From contig NZ_KN234752.1 in NCBI RefSeq assembly GCF_000764025.1, forward strand, positions 1 to 64,000: a stretch of DNA of 64,000 nt, in the 5' to 3' direction. The first letter of the stretch is position 1. Every line of letters starts with the position of its first letter. The DNA comes from Pseudohaliea rubra DSM 19751. GTDB lineage: Bacteria; Pseudomonadota; Gammaproteobacteria; Pseudomonadales; Halieaceae. The position numbers and the translations under genes were made by a program. Shown here one piece after another: positions 16,722 to 25,059 of the stretch. The notes under the pieces were generated by a model. The model had not been told where the DNA came from. It saw only the letters and a program-made list of their open reading frames with translations, and ran no database searches.

Positions 16722-19112
16722 ATGAACGTACCCGTGAAACGCCTGCCGCTGGCCGCGGCAGTTACCGCAACCCTGGTCGCCGGACAACCGCTGCTGGCCC
16801 TGGCGCAGGACAATCCGGCGCTGGAGGAGATTGTCGTCACCGGCTCCCTGCGCAGCCTGCCGGGGGAAGACGTCGACGTCTTCGGCTTCGGCAAGTCCCT
16901 GCTCGAGACGCCGCGCTCCGTGTCCACGATCAGCGCGGAGCAGATGGAGCGCTTCAACGTCAACGACATCGATGAGCTGGTTGCCTTTTCTCCGGGCACC
17001 TTCACACAATCCTTCTTCGGCGTTGCCGGCGCCCTGGACGTGCGCGGTACGCCCGGTGAAACCTACTTCCGCGGCATTCGCCGGGTCGACAACCCCGGCA
17101 ACTACGCTACACCGATCGCCGCCGCCGACCGCGTCGATATTGTCCGCGGCCCGGCCTCACCGATCTACGGCCCCTCAAAGATCGGCGGCTACCTGAACTT
17201 CAACCCGAAATCTGCCCGGGCAGGCTCCGGCGAGTACCTCGACAAAACCACCGGTGGCCTGTCCTACACCACCGGCAAGTGGGACCGCCAGGTGATCTCC
17301 GGTGACATCGGCGGCGCCATCTCCGACAACGCCGGCTACTATCTCTACGCCGAGTACGAGGACTCCGACAGCTTCTACGACAACACGGCCACGGAGAACA
17401 CCATCCTGCAGGCGGCCTTTGATGTCGACGTCACCGACAAGCTGCATATCCAGTTCGGTGCGATGTACCACGACTTCCTCGGCAACCAGGTAGCGGGCTG
17501 GAACCGCCTCAGCCAGGACCTCATCGACAACGGCACCTACGTCACCGGTACGGCGCAGTCGCTGGACGCCGACGGCAGCGGCAAGATCACCCACCAGGAG
17601 TACAACGCGGCGGGTATTTCCCAGTTCATTCTGTTCCCGAGCTTTGTGACCGAGGGCGACCTGAACCCGCTGAGCGCTCTTGAGAACCCGGGAACGACCA
17701 CCCTCAGCCCAAGCAACGTGCTGGTGGACCCGAACGACGAGCTGGATAATGAAACGATCACGCTCTACTTCGATGCGATCTACACCGCCGACAATGGCCT
17801 GGAAATCAAGAACCAGCTGTTTTACGAAAGCCTTGAGAACAACAACGAGAATGCCTACGGCTTCTCCCAGCAGGGTGAAACCTGGGTCTTCGAAGAGAAG
17901 CTGGTCTTCGGCTACACCCTGGAGGGCAACGGCGTCACCTCGCGGCTACAGTTCTCGCCATCGGTACGCTACACGGACTTCGAACGCGGCCAGGACTATA
18001 TCAACGAGTTCTTCGATCGCCGCGATCTGAGCCAGTCCGCTGCCGAGCGTGACCCGGCCCTGGACGCGCGCCTGCTGTCCACCCAGATCGATAACGACTA
18101 CAGCGAGTACCAGTACGGCGACTACACCATGTGGGGACTGGCCTTCCTTGGCGATTTCACCTGGGACAATGGCCTCAACATCACCCTCGGCCTGCGCCAG
18201 GACTGGATCGACATGGAGTCGAATACGCCGCTGGACAAGCTGCTGTTCCCGCCGGAAGATCTGGTGGCGAACTTCCCGGGCGGCGTCGCCAGCTACAGCG
18301 ACAGCAACGACATCTTCTCCTGGACGGCCAGCGTCAGCTGGGATTCACCGATCGGTCTGATTCCCTACGTGACGATGTCCGAGCAGTCGACGATCATCGC
18401 CGACCAGATGGGCGATCTGCCGCTGGAGCTGGTACGCACGGGTAACGCCACAGACGTGTCGGAGCTGTTCGAGGTCGGCATCAAGGGCAGCTACCTCGAT
18501 GACTCCCTGTTCTTCGCCCTCAGCTACTACGAGCAGGAGCGCACGGACTTCAGCGCCCAGGCCATCGTGACCAATGCGTCCACGAAGACCGAGGGTATCG
18601 AGGCTGAACTGCGCTGGGTGGTCACCCCGCAGCTGGTGGTCACCGCCGGCTGGACGAACCTGGAGATCACCATGGTCTCCGCGGTTGAGGAAGGGACGCT
18701 GTTCAGTTTCTTCGGCGCGGACGACATCCCGCAGATTGACCCCGCTCTGGTCTACGGCGGCCAGGTCATCGGCCTGATCCCGGCCGGCGACGGTCTCAAG
18801 CAGGGCATCCCGGAGAATATCTACACGGCCACGGCCACCTACGACTTCGAGAACGGCCTTGCGGTCAACGCCAGCGTCATCGACGTTGACTCGACCTTCT
18901 CGGGCTTTTCCCGGAGCGTGGAGCTTCCGGCCTACACGCTGGTCAACGCCGGCGTAAGCTATGAGACGGAAAACTGGAAGGTGAGCCTCACCGGCAAGAA
19001 CCTCACCGACGAGGAATACTTCCGCTCCAACTTCCCGAACCTCTTCGGCGGCCAGATTGTCCTGCCGGAGCTTCCGCGCCACTGGGTGGCCAAGCTGGAT
19101 TACCGCTTCTAG
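16722..19112 (+). CDS. TonB-dependent outer-membrane receptor with an EF-hand loop
   Basis: A 796-residue receptor with a signal peptide (residues 1-27, LALAQ end), a TonB-box-like EEIVVTGSL, a plug domain (about 45-165; VRGTPGETYFRGIRRVDNPGNY, DRVDIVRGPASPIYG) and a beta barrel ending in the outer-membrane terminal Phe (KLDYRF). An extracellular-loop segment at residues 282-293, DADGSGKITHQE, is a canonical calcium-binding EF-hand loop. The start follows GAGGAGG. Upstream are an NtrC-like site and a sigma-54-type promoter, and an intrinsic terminator follows, so it is a single-gene unit. The location suggests uptake of a purine or nucleoside compound; the ligand is not shown by the sequence. 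Confidence 0.92.
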   Translation: MNVPVKRLPLAAAVTATLVAGQPLLALAQDNPALEEIVVTGSLRSLPGEDVDVFGFGKSLLETPRSVSTISAEQMERFNVNDIDELVAFSPGTFTQSFFGVAGALDVRGTPGETYFRGIRRVDNPGNYATPIAAADRVDIVRGPASPIYGPSKIGGYLNFNPKSARAGSGEYLDKTTGGLSYTTGKWDRQVISGDIGGAISDNAGYYLYAEYEDSDSFYDNTATENTILQAAFDVDVTDKLHIQFGAMYHDFLGNQVAGWNRLSQDLIDNGTYVTGTAQSLDADGSGKITHQEYNAAGISQFILFPSFVTEGDLNPLSALENPGTTTLSPSNVLVDPNDELDNETITLYFDAIYTADNGLEIKNQLFYESLENNNENAYGFSQQGETWVFEEKLVFGYTLEGNGVTSRLQFSPSVRYTDFERGQDYINEFFDRRDLSQSAAERDPALDARLLSTQIDNDYSEYQYGDYTMWGLAFLGDFTWDNGLNITLGLRQDWIDMESNTPLDKLLFPPEDLVANFPGGVASYSDSNDIFSWTASVSWDSPIGLIPYVTMSEQSTIIADQMGDLPLELVRTGNATDVSELFEVGIKGSYLDDSLFFALSYYEQERTDFSAQAIVTNASTKTEGIEAELRWVVTPQLVVTAGWTNLEITMVSAVEEGTLFSFFGADDIPQIDPALVYGGQVIGLIPAGDGLKQGIPENIYTATATYDFENGLAVNASVIDVDSTFSGFSRSVELPAYTLVNAGVSYETENWKVSLTGKNLTDEEYFRSNFPNLFGGQIVLPELPRHWVAKLDYRF

Positions 19113-19148
19113 CGGAGAAAACGACTGCATCCAGTCCATGCAGCTTCC

Positions 19149-19175
19149 AAGCCCTCGCAAGAGGGCTTTTTTTTT
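19149..19175 (+). terminator. Intrinsic terminator after the TonB receptor gene
   Basis: AAGCCCTC-GCAA-GAGGGCTT forms an 8-bp stem with a GNRA-like tetraloop followed by a run of nine further Ts from the stem end, 37 bp after the stop codon. Confidence 0.9.
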
Positions 19176-19221
19176 GGTTCATCGTAGAGTTCCAGGACGG
19201 CTGCCGAGGTCGCACTGTTCC

Positions 19222-19296
19222 GGGGTGAGTGCGGGAGAGTTCTCTCAGTCGCTCCACGATATTCGCTTGGTGAGAGAACTCTCCCGCACTCACCCC
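19222..19296 (+). repeat. Type 1 hairpin A: perfect 25-bp stem, 25-nt conserved loop
   Basis: The left arm 19222-19246 (GGGGTGAGTGCGGGAGAG...) and the right arm 19272-19296 are perfectly complementary over 25 bases. The loop 19247-19271 starts AGTCGCTCC and ends CGCTTGGT. The loop sequence is identical in all four complete hairpins of the window. Confidence 0.9.
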
Positions 19297-19361
19297 TGAC
19301 GCCTACCGTACTCCCGGGGCATTCAACATCACCCCCGAAGTAGGGATGAGCACCGGAGGTA

Positions 19362-19436
19362 GGCGCGGCTACGGGAGGGTGCCCCCACCAAGCGAATATC
19401 GTGGAGCGACTGGGGCCACCCTCCCGTGGCCGCGCC
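19362..19436 (-). repeat. Type 2 hairpin B: same loop in reverse polarity
   Basis: The arms 19362-19386 and 19412-19436 pair at 23 of 25 positions plus one G-T wobble; the loop 19387-19411 is the exact reverse complement of the hairpin A loop. The arm sequence (GGCGCGGCTACGGGAGGG...) is unrelated to type 1 arms. Confidence 0.85.
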
Positions 19437-19568
19437 GGCAAGCTAAGACAAGCTCACATTATGGTGAGTACCGCCGGTCGGGTAAGGCTGGGGCATACCC
19501 CCCACCCGCCACGGAAACCCACGATGGACCAAAAAAAGTTCTTCGAAGGTTTCCGGGGGGAGCGCGGG

Positions 19569-20927
19569 TTATCCGGGATTACGATGTACCGAGCCGGCCA
19601 AGGCAGTCCGCGGGACCGCAAGCTCCAGCGCCATAGCGAGGAAAGCACCGTTAGACACCGGGAACTGCAGGAACAGCGCACCGGCGCCGCCGAACCCGGC
19701 CCGTGCCGTGACCTCGGCGAGCAGCCAGCCGCCAACAGCAGAAATCATCGCGATGGCCCAGCCCCGGCGACCGATCGCGCCTCCGGCAAGGAGCCCCCAG
19801 CCGGCCCGTGCCACCATCAGGAACAGCAGCAGCGTGCAGCCATAAAGTACCGCCGCTGGCAGCGACTGCAGGAGTGCGGCAACCGCCGGCAGGAGGCCGA
19901 GAGCCACGAGGAAGGCCGCCACCACATAGCCGACGCGGCGGCTGGCGATGCCGGTCAGGCGGATTACGCCGTTGTTCTGGCTGAAGGTCGTGTTGGGAAA
20001 GGTGCCGGCCAGGGCCGCAAGGAGCGAATTCAAGGCATCGCCCAGGATACCGCCGCGCACCCGTAGCCAGTAGCCATCCCCCCGGGTGGACAGGCCGCTC
20101 AGAGCCGCTGTCGCGGTAAGATCACCGACAGATTCCGTGGCCGACACCAGGAATACCGGCAGCAGGAGCAGGAAGACGCCTACGTCAAAGCCGACACCGT
20201 AGGGGAGGAGCCGGGGCAGAAAAGGACCGCCCGGGCTCGCCGCAAAGTCGCCAAAGAGCCCGAGGGCAGCGGCGGCAGCAGCCCCGACGACCAGACCCCC
20301 GAGCACGCTGCACAGGCGATACCAGGGTGAGCGCCGGGTCGCCAGCCACAGGGTGAGCGCGAACACGCCCGTCGCCAGCAGGACGAGGGCGGCGGTCGGG
20401 GCCTCCGGCGCGGTGCAGGCGCGCACCAGGTTCCCGAGGGTCGACAGGACCAGCGTGAAACCGATGAGCAGCACCGTGGTGCCGGTCACTGTCGGCGTGA
20501 GCAGCCGCTGCAGGCGGCGGACCCCGAGGGCCAGCACGCCGGTAACAACGGCGGCGAGGGCGCAGCAGCCGAAGATCACGGCGAGGCGCTCCCGCGCCGG
20601 CATAGCCTCCGGAAGGCCATGGAAAGCGAACAGCACGGGCCCGATAAAGGTAAAGCTCGTGCCCTGGATGGCCAGCAATCCGGAGCCGATGCCGTGACGT
20701 CCGGCGACCTGGATCGCCGTAGCGATCCCCGAGACAAACAGGGAAGCGGCGAGGATGGCCTGGGTCTCGGCCGCCGGCAGCCCCATGCCCACGGCCATGA
20801 TAAGCGGCGCCGTGACGATACCGCCAAAGACCGCCAGCAGGTGCTGCAGGCCCGCAAGGAGCGCCCGCGGCAGAGGCAGGCGCGCCTCGTGACCATAGAG
20901 CAGGGGGGCGGCGGCGAGTACAGACAT
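19569..20927 (-). CDS. NCS2-family purine (urate/xanthine type) permease
   Basis: A 452-residue membrane protein with 12-14 hydrophobic segments. Family signatures are LAVFGGIVTAPLIMA near residue 30, IQGTSFTFIGP, the VSATESVGDL helix with the conserved Glu, and the SQNNGVIRLTGIASRRVG motif (QNxGxxxxTxxxSR), typical of the urate/xanthine/uracil permease branch. The ATG at 20927 was chosen because GGAGAACC lies upstream and the reading frame before it has no conserved residues. It lies divergent to the HpxX/HpxY-like operon, and back-to-back sigma-54-type promoters lie between them. The cargo is most probably urate or xanthine. Confidence 0.9.
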   Translation of the reverse strand: MSVLAAAPLLYGHEARLPLPRALLAGLQHLLAVFGGIVTAPLIMAVGMGLPAAETQAILAASLFVSGIATAIQVAGRHGIGSGLLAIQGTSFTFIGPVLFAFHGLPEAMPARERLAVIFGCCALAAVVTGVLALGVRRLQRLLTPTVTGTTVLLIGFTLVLSTLGNLVRACTAPEAPTAALVLLATGVFALTLWLATRRSPWYRLCSVLGGLVVGAAAAAALGLFGDFAASPGGPFLPRLLPYGVGFDVGVFLLLLPVFLVSATESVGDLTATAALSGLSTRGDGYWLRVRGGILGDALNSLLAALAGTFPNTTFSQNNGVIRLTGIASRRVGYVVAAFLVALGLLPAVAALLQSLPAAVLYGCTLLLFLMVARAGWGLLAGGAIGRRGWAIAMISAVGGWLLAEVTARAGFGGAGALFLQFPVSNGAFLAMALELAVPRTALAGSVHRNPG

Positions 20928-20974
20928 GGCGGGGTTCTCCAGGGCAGGCCAGGACTTTTGCTGTGCCCCGGACC

Positions 20975-20990
20975 TGCAAGTTCGGTGCCG
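20975..20990 (-). promoter_or_regulatory. Sigma-54-type promoter of the purine permease gene
   Basis: On the minus strand CGGCACCGAACTTGCA carries a perfect GGCAC -24 and TTGCA -12 with consensus spacing; predicted leader to the ATG at 20927 is about 37 bases. Confidence 0.7.
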
Positions 20991-21009
20991 CCCGGGAAGC
21001 AGGGGCCGC

Positions 21010-21025
21010 TGGCATACTGTTTGCT
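21010..21025 (+). promoter_or_regulatory. Sigma-54-type promoter of the HpxX/HpxY-like operon
   Basis: TGGCATACTGTTTGCT matches TGGCAY-N6-TTGCT with consensus spacing. It is back to back with the promoter at 20975-20990; only 19 bp separate their -24 ends, so a shared activator site is likely elsewhere. Confidence 0.7.
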
Positions 21026-21076
21026 GGCTATTTGGGCCGGAGCACGGCACTTGCGATGACAGGAGGACACGACGCC

Positions 21077-21295
21077 ATGGATGACACCGCCATTACCGAC
21101 GCCGAGCTGGACGGGCTGGCCGCCCTGGCGGGCCTGACGCTGGCTCCCGACTGTCGCGAAGGGGTCCGCCTGCACCTGGCTACCGCCCGACGCATGCTGA
21201 CGCTGCTGGCGCCTCCGGGGAGCGGAGCAGACGAACTGGCCCTGGCGCCCGTCTTCGACCCAGCCCCGGCCGGGGACGGGGGCGACGCAGGGTGA
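21077..21295 (+). CDS. hpxX: AtzG/HpxX-like small subunit (DUF4089)
   Basis: A 72-residue acidic protein whose ITDAELDGLAALAGLTL and CREGVRLHLATARRML helices match the DUF4089/AtzG family. AtzG-like proteins form complexes with AtzE-type amidases and are needed for their stability. The ATG at 21077 is chosen because AGGAGG precedes it by ten bases; an in-frame ATG at 21056 lies before that ribosome site. Its stop overlaps the GTG of the amidase gene. In Klebsiella the HpxX gene is paired with HpxY and with the oxamate amidohydrolase HpxW, and both partners have counterparts in this window. Confidence 0.78.
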   Translation: MDDTAITDAELDGLAALAGLTLAPDCREGVRLHLATARRMLTLLAPPGSGADELALAPVFDPAPAGDGGDAG

Positions 21296-22674
21296 CTAGC
21301 GCCACAGCCATCGCCGGTGCCGTGCGCCGCGGTGAGGTGACAGCCGGCGAGGTGCTGGCCCGGACCCTCGCCCGCATCGCGGCGGGCAACGACACACTGA
21401 ACGCCTTCACGGCGGTGACTGCGGCCCGGGCCCGGGCGCAGGCCGGGGCCATCGACCGCCGCATCGCCGCGGGGGACGACCCCGGGCCGCTCGCCGGCGT
21501 GCCCTTCGCGGTGAAGAACCTCTTCGACGTCGCCGGCCTGGTGACCACTGCCGGCAGCCTGATCAACCGCGACAACAACCCCGCCGCAGGTGATGCCGTG
21601 CTGGTGCGGCGCCTGGAGGCCGCGGGCGCCGTGCTGGTGGGCAGCCTGCATATGGGCGAGTACGCCTACGACTTCACCGGCGAGAACGTCCACGACGGAC
21701 CGTGCCGCAACCCCCGGGACCCGACACGCATGACCGGTGGCTCCTCCTCCGGTGCCGGCGCTGCGGTCGGCGGCGGCCTGGTGCCCATCGCTCTGGGCTC
21801 CGATACAAACGGTTCGATCCGCGTGCCCGCCTCGCTCTGCGGTGTCTTCGGCCTCAAGCCCACCTACGGCCGCCTGCCACGCACGGGCACCTATCCCTTC
21901 TGCGACAGCCTCGACCACGTCGGCCCCCTCGCCGCCACGGTAGAGGACCTGGCGCGGACCTACGACACGCTGCAGGGCTTCGACAGCGGCGACCCGGCCT
22001 GCGCACGACGCGGGCTCGCGCCGACACTGCCGACGCTGGCCGACGGTCTCCATGGTCTCCGCGTCGCCCGCGCCGGCGGCTTCTTCGGCGCAGAAGACTA
22101 TCCGCTCGCGCGGGCGGCCGTGGAACGTGTCTGCGTCGCCCTCGGGGCAGCGCGGGAAGAGCCCCTCCCGGGGGCCGCCGCCGGCCGCGCCGCAGCCTAC
22201 CTGGTGACCAACGCCGAGGGCGCCGCCCTGCACCACATTCATCTGCGCCAGCGTGCGAAGGACTTTGACCCGGACACGCGCGACCGCTTCCTCGCCGGGG
22301 CCCTGCTCCCGGCCGACTGGTACCTGCGCGCCCAGGCCGCCCGGCGCGCCTGGCGGGCCGAGATGGCCGCGGTCTTCCGACATACGGACCTCCTCGTAGC
22401 ACCCTGCACGCCGTGCGCGGCGCCGCCCCTGGGCACCCGCTACCTCGACCTTGCCGGTCGCCGGGAACTGCTGCGACCGAATCTCGGTCTGTTTACCCAA
22501 CCCTTCTCCTGCATTGGCCTGCCGGCACTCTCCGTGCCGCTCTGGCTGCCGGGGGAGACCCTGCCCATCGGGGTACAGCTTGTCGCCGCGCCCTGGCGCG
22601 AAGACCTCTGCCTGCGCGCCGGCGAGGTCCTCGCTCGCAGCGGCGTTGCCGAAGCGCGACCGGGGGTGGTGTAA
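21292..22674 (+). CDS. hpxY: AtzE/HpxY-like amidase
   Basis: A 460-residue amidase-signature enzyme. The catalytic triad is visible: Lys75 in PFAVKNLFDVAG, cis-Ser151 in TGGSSSGAG and nucleophile Ser175 in SDTNGSIRVPAS. It belongs to the AtzE branch (AtzE is 1-carboxybiuret hydrolase) and is coupled to the AtzG-like gene by a GTGA overlap. The purine setting favours the HpxY role, which is linked genetically to oxalurate/oxamate use but whose chemistry is not firmly established. The stop overlaps an upstream ATG option of the deaminase, consistent with one operon. Confidence 0.82.
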   Translation: MTSATAIAGAVRRGEVTAGEVLARTLARIAAGNDTLNAFTAVTAARARAQAGAIDRRIAAGDDPGPLAGVPFAVKNLFDVAGLVTTAGSLINRDNNPAAGDAVLVRRLEAAGAVLVGSLHMGEYAYDFTGENVHDGPCRNPRDPTRMTGGSSSGAGAAVGGGLVPIALGSDTNGSIRVPASLCGVFGLKPTYGRLPRTGTYPFCDSLDHVGPLAATVEDLARTYDTLQGFDSGDPACARRGLAPTLPTLADGLHGLRVARAGGFFGAEDYPLARAAVERVCVALGAAREEPLPGAAAGRAAAYLVTNAEGAALHHIHLRQRAKDFDPDTRDRFLAGALLPADWYLRAQAARRAWRAEMAAVFRHTDLLVAPCTPCAAPPLGTRYLDLAGRRELLRPNLGLFTQPFSCIGLPALSVPLWLPGETLPIGVQLVAAPWREDLCLRAGEVLARSGVAEARPGVV

Positions 22675-22730
22675 TGCCGAACCCCGATCAGCGGCCCCCT
22701 CACCGACCTGCCAACCGCGGAGACACCGTC

Positions 22731-23744
22731 ATGCGAGACTTCATCCAGGCCCTGCCCAAAGCCGAGCTGCACGTTCACCTCGAGGGCACGCTGGAACCGG
22801 AACACATCTTTGCCCTCGCCCAGCGCAACGGCATCAATCTGGAATACAAGCGCCCGGAGGATGTGGTCGCCGCCTACGACTTCCACGACCTGCCCTCCTT
22901 CCTGAAGATCTACTATGCGGCCATGGATGTGCTGCGCGAGGAAGAAGACTTCTATGAGCTGGCCTGGCACTACTTCCAGCGCGCGGCAGCGCAGAACATC
23001 GTCTATGTCGAACCCTTCTTCGATCCCCAGGCGCACACGGTACGCGGGGTGTCCTTCGAAACGGTGATCAATGGCATCAGCCGCGCCCAGCGAGACGCGG
23101 CGGAGAAGCTCGGCGTGACGAGCAACCTTATCCTCTGCTTCCTGCGGGATATGAGCGCCGAATCCGCTGCGGAAACCCTCGCCGCGGTGGAACCCTTCCT
23201 CGACCGCATCATCGGCGTCGGTCTCGACTCGGACGAAAAAGACAATCCACCGGCGAAGTTCGCCGAGGTCTTCGCCCGGGCCCGCTCCCTCGGCCTCAAG
23301 CTGACCATGCACTGCGACGTGAACCAGAAGGACATCCTCGACCACCTCCGCGAGTGCCTGGATCTCATCGCCGTCGACCGCATCGACCACGGCATCAATG
23401 CGCTGGAAGACCCGACGCTCTGTGACGCCATCGTCGAGCGCGGCCTCGGGCTGACGATCTGCCCCGTATCGAACCGCTTCGTGGTGCAGAACCTCACCGG
23501 CGACGAGATCCGGCAGATGCTCGCCAAGGGCATGCGCGCCACCATCAACTCCGACGACCCGGCCTATTTCCGCGCCTACCTCAACGAAAACTTCGAGGCG
23601 CTGGTGGACGAGGCGGCTTTCACCGAGGCGGAGATTCTCCAGCTCGTGCGCAACGCTTTCACAGTCAGCTGGCTCCCGGAGGCAGCGAAGACGGCCTACC
23701 TGGCCCGCGTGGACGAAGCGCAGCGCGCCGCGGCAGCGCACTGA
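22731..23744 (+). CDS. Adenosine/adenine deaminase family protein (second cytosolic paralogue)
   Basis: A 337-residue deaminase with ELHVHLEGTLEPEHIF (His14, His16), MHCDVNQ in place of the usual HAGE, DRIDHGINALED, ICPVSNRFVV and INSDDPAYFRAYL. The EGTLEPE opening resembles adenine deaminases. The HAGE motif reads HCDV, so the residue normally used as general acid (Glu) is changed; a different substrate or geometry is possible, and loss of activity cannot be excluded. The ATG at 22731 is preferred; ATG at 22674 would add 19 unconserved residues. It is encoded directly upstream of an AzgA-type permease with a one-base gap, which points to an adenine-like base. Confidence 0.82.
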   Translation: MRDFIQALPKAELHVHLEGTLEPEHIFALAQRNGINLEYKRPEDVVAAYDFHDLPSFLKIYYAAMDVLREEEDFYELAWHYFQRAAAQNIVYVEPFFDPQAHTVRGVSFETVINGISRAQRDAAEKLGVTSNLILCFLRDMSAESAAETLAAVEPFLDRIIGVGLDSDEKDNPPAKFAEVFARARSLGLKLTMHCDVNQKDILDHLRECLDLIAVDRIDHGINALEDPTLCDAIVERGLGLTICPVSNRFVVQNLTGDEIRQMLAKGMRATINSDDPAYFRAYLNENFEALVDEAAFTEAEILQLVRNAFTVSWLPEAAKTAYLARVDEAQRAAAAH

Positions 23745-23745
23745 C

Positions 23746-25044
23746 GTGCCGGGACGGCTGGAAACACGCTTCGGCATCGAGGCGCAGGGCAGCACCGTCC
23801 GTCGGGAGATCATGGCGGGTGTTACCACCTTCCTGGCCATGGCCTACATCACCGTGGTCAATCCGGCGATCCTCTCCGAGGCGGGCATGGACTTCGGCGC
23901 CGTGTTCGTGGCCACCTGCCTCGCCGCCGCCATCGGCACGGCGATCATGGGCCTCTATGCCAACTACCCGGTGGCGCAGGCGCCGGGCATGGGCCAGAAC
24001 GCCTTCTTCACCTACGGCATCGTGCTCGGCATGGGCTATGCCTGGCAGACGGCCCTGGGGGCGGTACTCATCTCGGGGATCATCTTCATCGTTCTCTCCG
24101 TGCTGCCGGTGCGCGAGTGGCTGATCAATGCGATCCCCCGCTCCCTGAAGCTCGGCATCTCCGCGGGCATCGGCCTGTTCCTCGGTATCATCGCCCTCAC
24201 CGGCAGCGACATCATTGTCCGTGACCCGGCGACGCTGGTCTCCCTCGGTGACCTGGCCGCCCTGCCGGCAACGCTGCTCCTGGTGGGCTTCGTGGTGATT
24301 GCCGCCCTCTCGGCCCGCCGGGTAACCGGCGCTGTGGTGATCGGTATGCTGCTGGTCACGGTACTCGGCTGGTCTACCGGGGCCGCCGAGTTCCAGGGCG
24401 TGGTATCGAAGCCACCTTCGCTGACGACCTTTCTCTCGCTGGACCTCGCCGGCGCCTTCGACCTGTCCATGGTGACAGTGGTGCTGACATTGCTGCTGGT
24501 CGACGTTTTCGATACCGCCGGCACCCTGGTCGGCGTCGCCAACCGCGCCGGCATGCTCGATGAAAACGGCCACCTGCCGCGCCTGCGCAAGGCCCTGCTG
24601 GCGGACTCGAGCGCCACTGCCATCGGTGCACTCCTCGGCACCTCGTCCACCACCAGCTATATCGAGAGCGCCGCCGGCGTCGAGGCCGGCGGGCGCACCG
24701 GCCTTGCCTCGGTGACTACCGCGCTCCTGTTCCTGCTTTGTCTGTTCATTGCGCCGCTGGCCCAGAGCATTCCGTCCTTTGCCACCGGCGCGGCGCTGCT
24801 GTTCGTGGCCTGCATCATGGCCCGCGCGCTGGAGGATCTGGAATGGGCCAACGTCACCGAAGCGACGCCGGCGGTGGTAACGGCCCTCGCCGTGCCCCTG
24901 ACCTATTCCATCGCCGATGGCATCGGCCTGGGCTTCATCACCTACGCGGCGATCAAGCTCGTGGCCGGCCACGGCCGCGAGTGCCCCGCCGCAGTGTATG
25001 TGGTGGCGACGATCTTCGTGCTAAAGTTCGCCTTTCTTGGCTAG
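23746..25044 (+). CDS. AzgA-type adenine/guanine/hypoxanthine permease
   Basis: A 432-residue NCS2/AzgA membrane protein with about 12-14 hydrophobic segments. The opening LETRFGIEAQGSTVRREIMAGVTTFLAMAYI and the APGMGQNAFFTY block are hallmarks of the AzgA branch, together with VDVFDTAGTLVGVANRAG and LGTSSTTSYIESAAGVEAGGRTGL. It brings in purine bases by proton symport. The GTG start lies one base after the deaminase stop, so the two are translationally linked. A phosphoribosyltransferase gene follows after 15 bp, giving an import, deamination and salvage module. Confidence 0.92.
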   Translation: MPGRLETRFGIEAQGSTVRREIMAGVTTFLAMAYITVVNPAILSEAGMDFGAVFVATCLAAAIGTAIMGLYANYPVAQAPGMGQNAFFTYGIVLGMGYAWQTALGAVLISGIIFIVLSVLPVREWLINAIPRSLKLGISAGIGLFLGIIALTGSDIIVRDPATLVSLGDLAALPATLLLVGFVVIAALSARRVTGAVVIGMLLVTVLGWSTGAAEFQGVVSKPPSLTTFLSLDLAGAFDLSMVTVVLTLLLVDVFDTAGTLVGVANRAGMLDENGHLPRLRKALLADSSATAIGALLGTSSTTSYIESAAGVEAGGRTGLASVTTALLFLLCLFIAPLAQSIPSFATGAALLFVACIMARALEDLEWANVTEATPAVVTALAVPLTYSIADGIGLGFITYAAIKLVAGHGRECPAAVYVVATIFVLKFAFLG

Positions 25045-25059
25045 GGTAACGGCGGCTCC

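Larger units (their letters stand above)
19210..19436. repeat. Composite hairpin repeat, copy 1
   Basis: The unit contains a short flank (TCGCACTGTTCC), a type 1 hairpin (19222-19296), a 65-bp spacer beginning TGACGCCTACCGTACTCC, and a type 2 hairpin (19362-19436). The same order, in opposite orientation, occurs at 39876-40071. It lies between two convergent genes. An imperfect inverted repeat (about 19169-19193 against 19512-19537, both with TTTTTTTGGT-CATCGT) brackets the element. No protein-coding sequence was found in 19113-19568. Confidence 0.8.

Noticed and set aside
19210-19436. Reading the hairpin repeats as a CRISPR array
   Set aside because: There are no evenly spaced direct repeats with unique spacers, copies alternate in orientation, and no cas genes are present.
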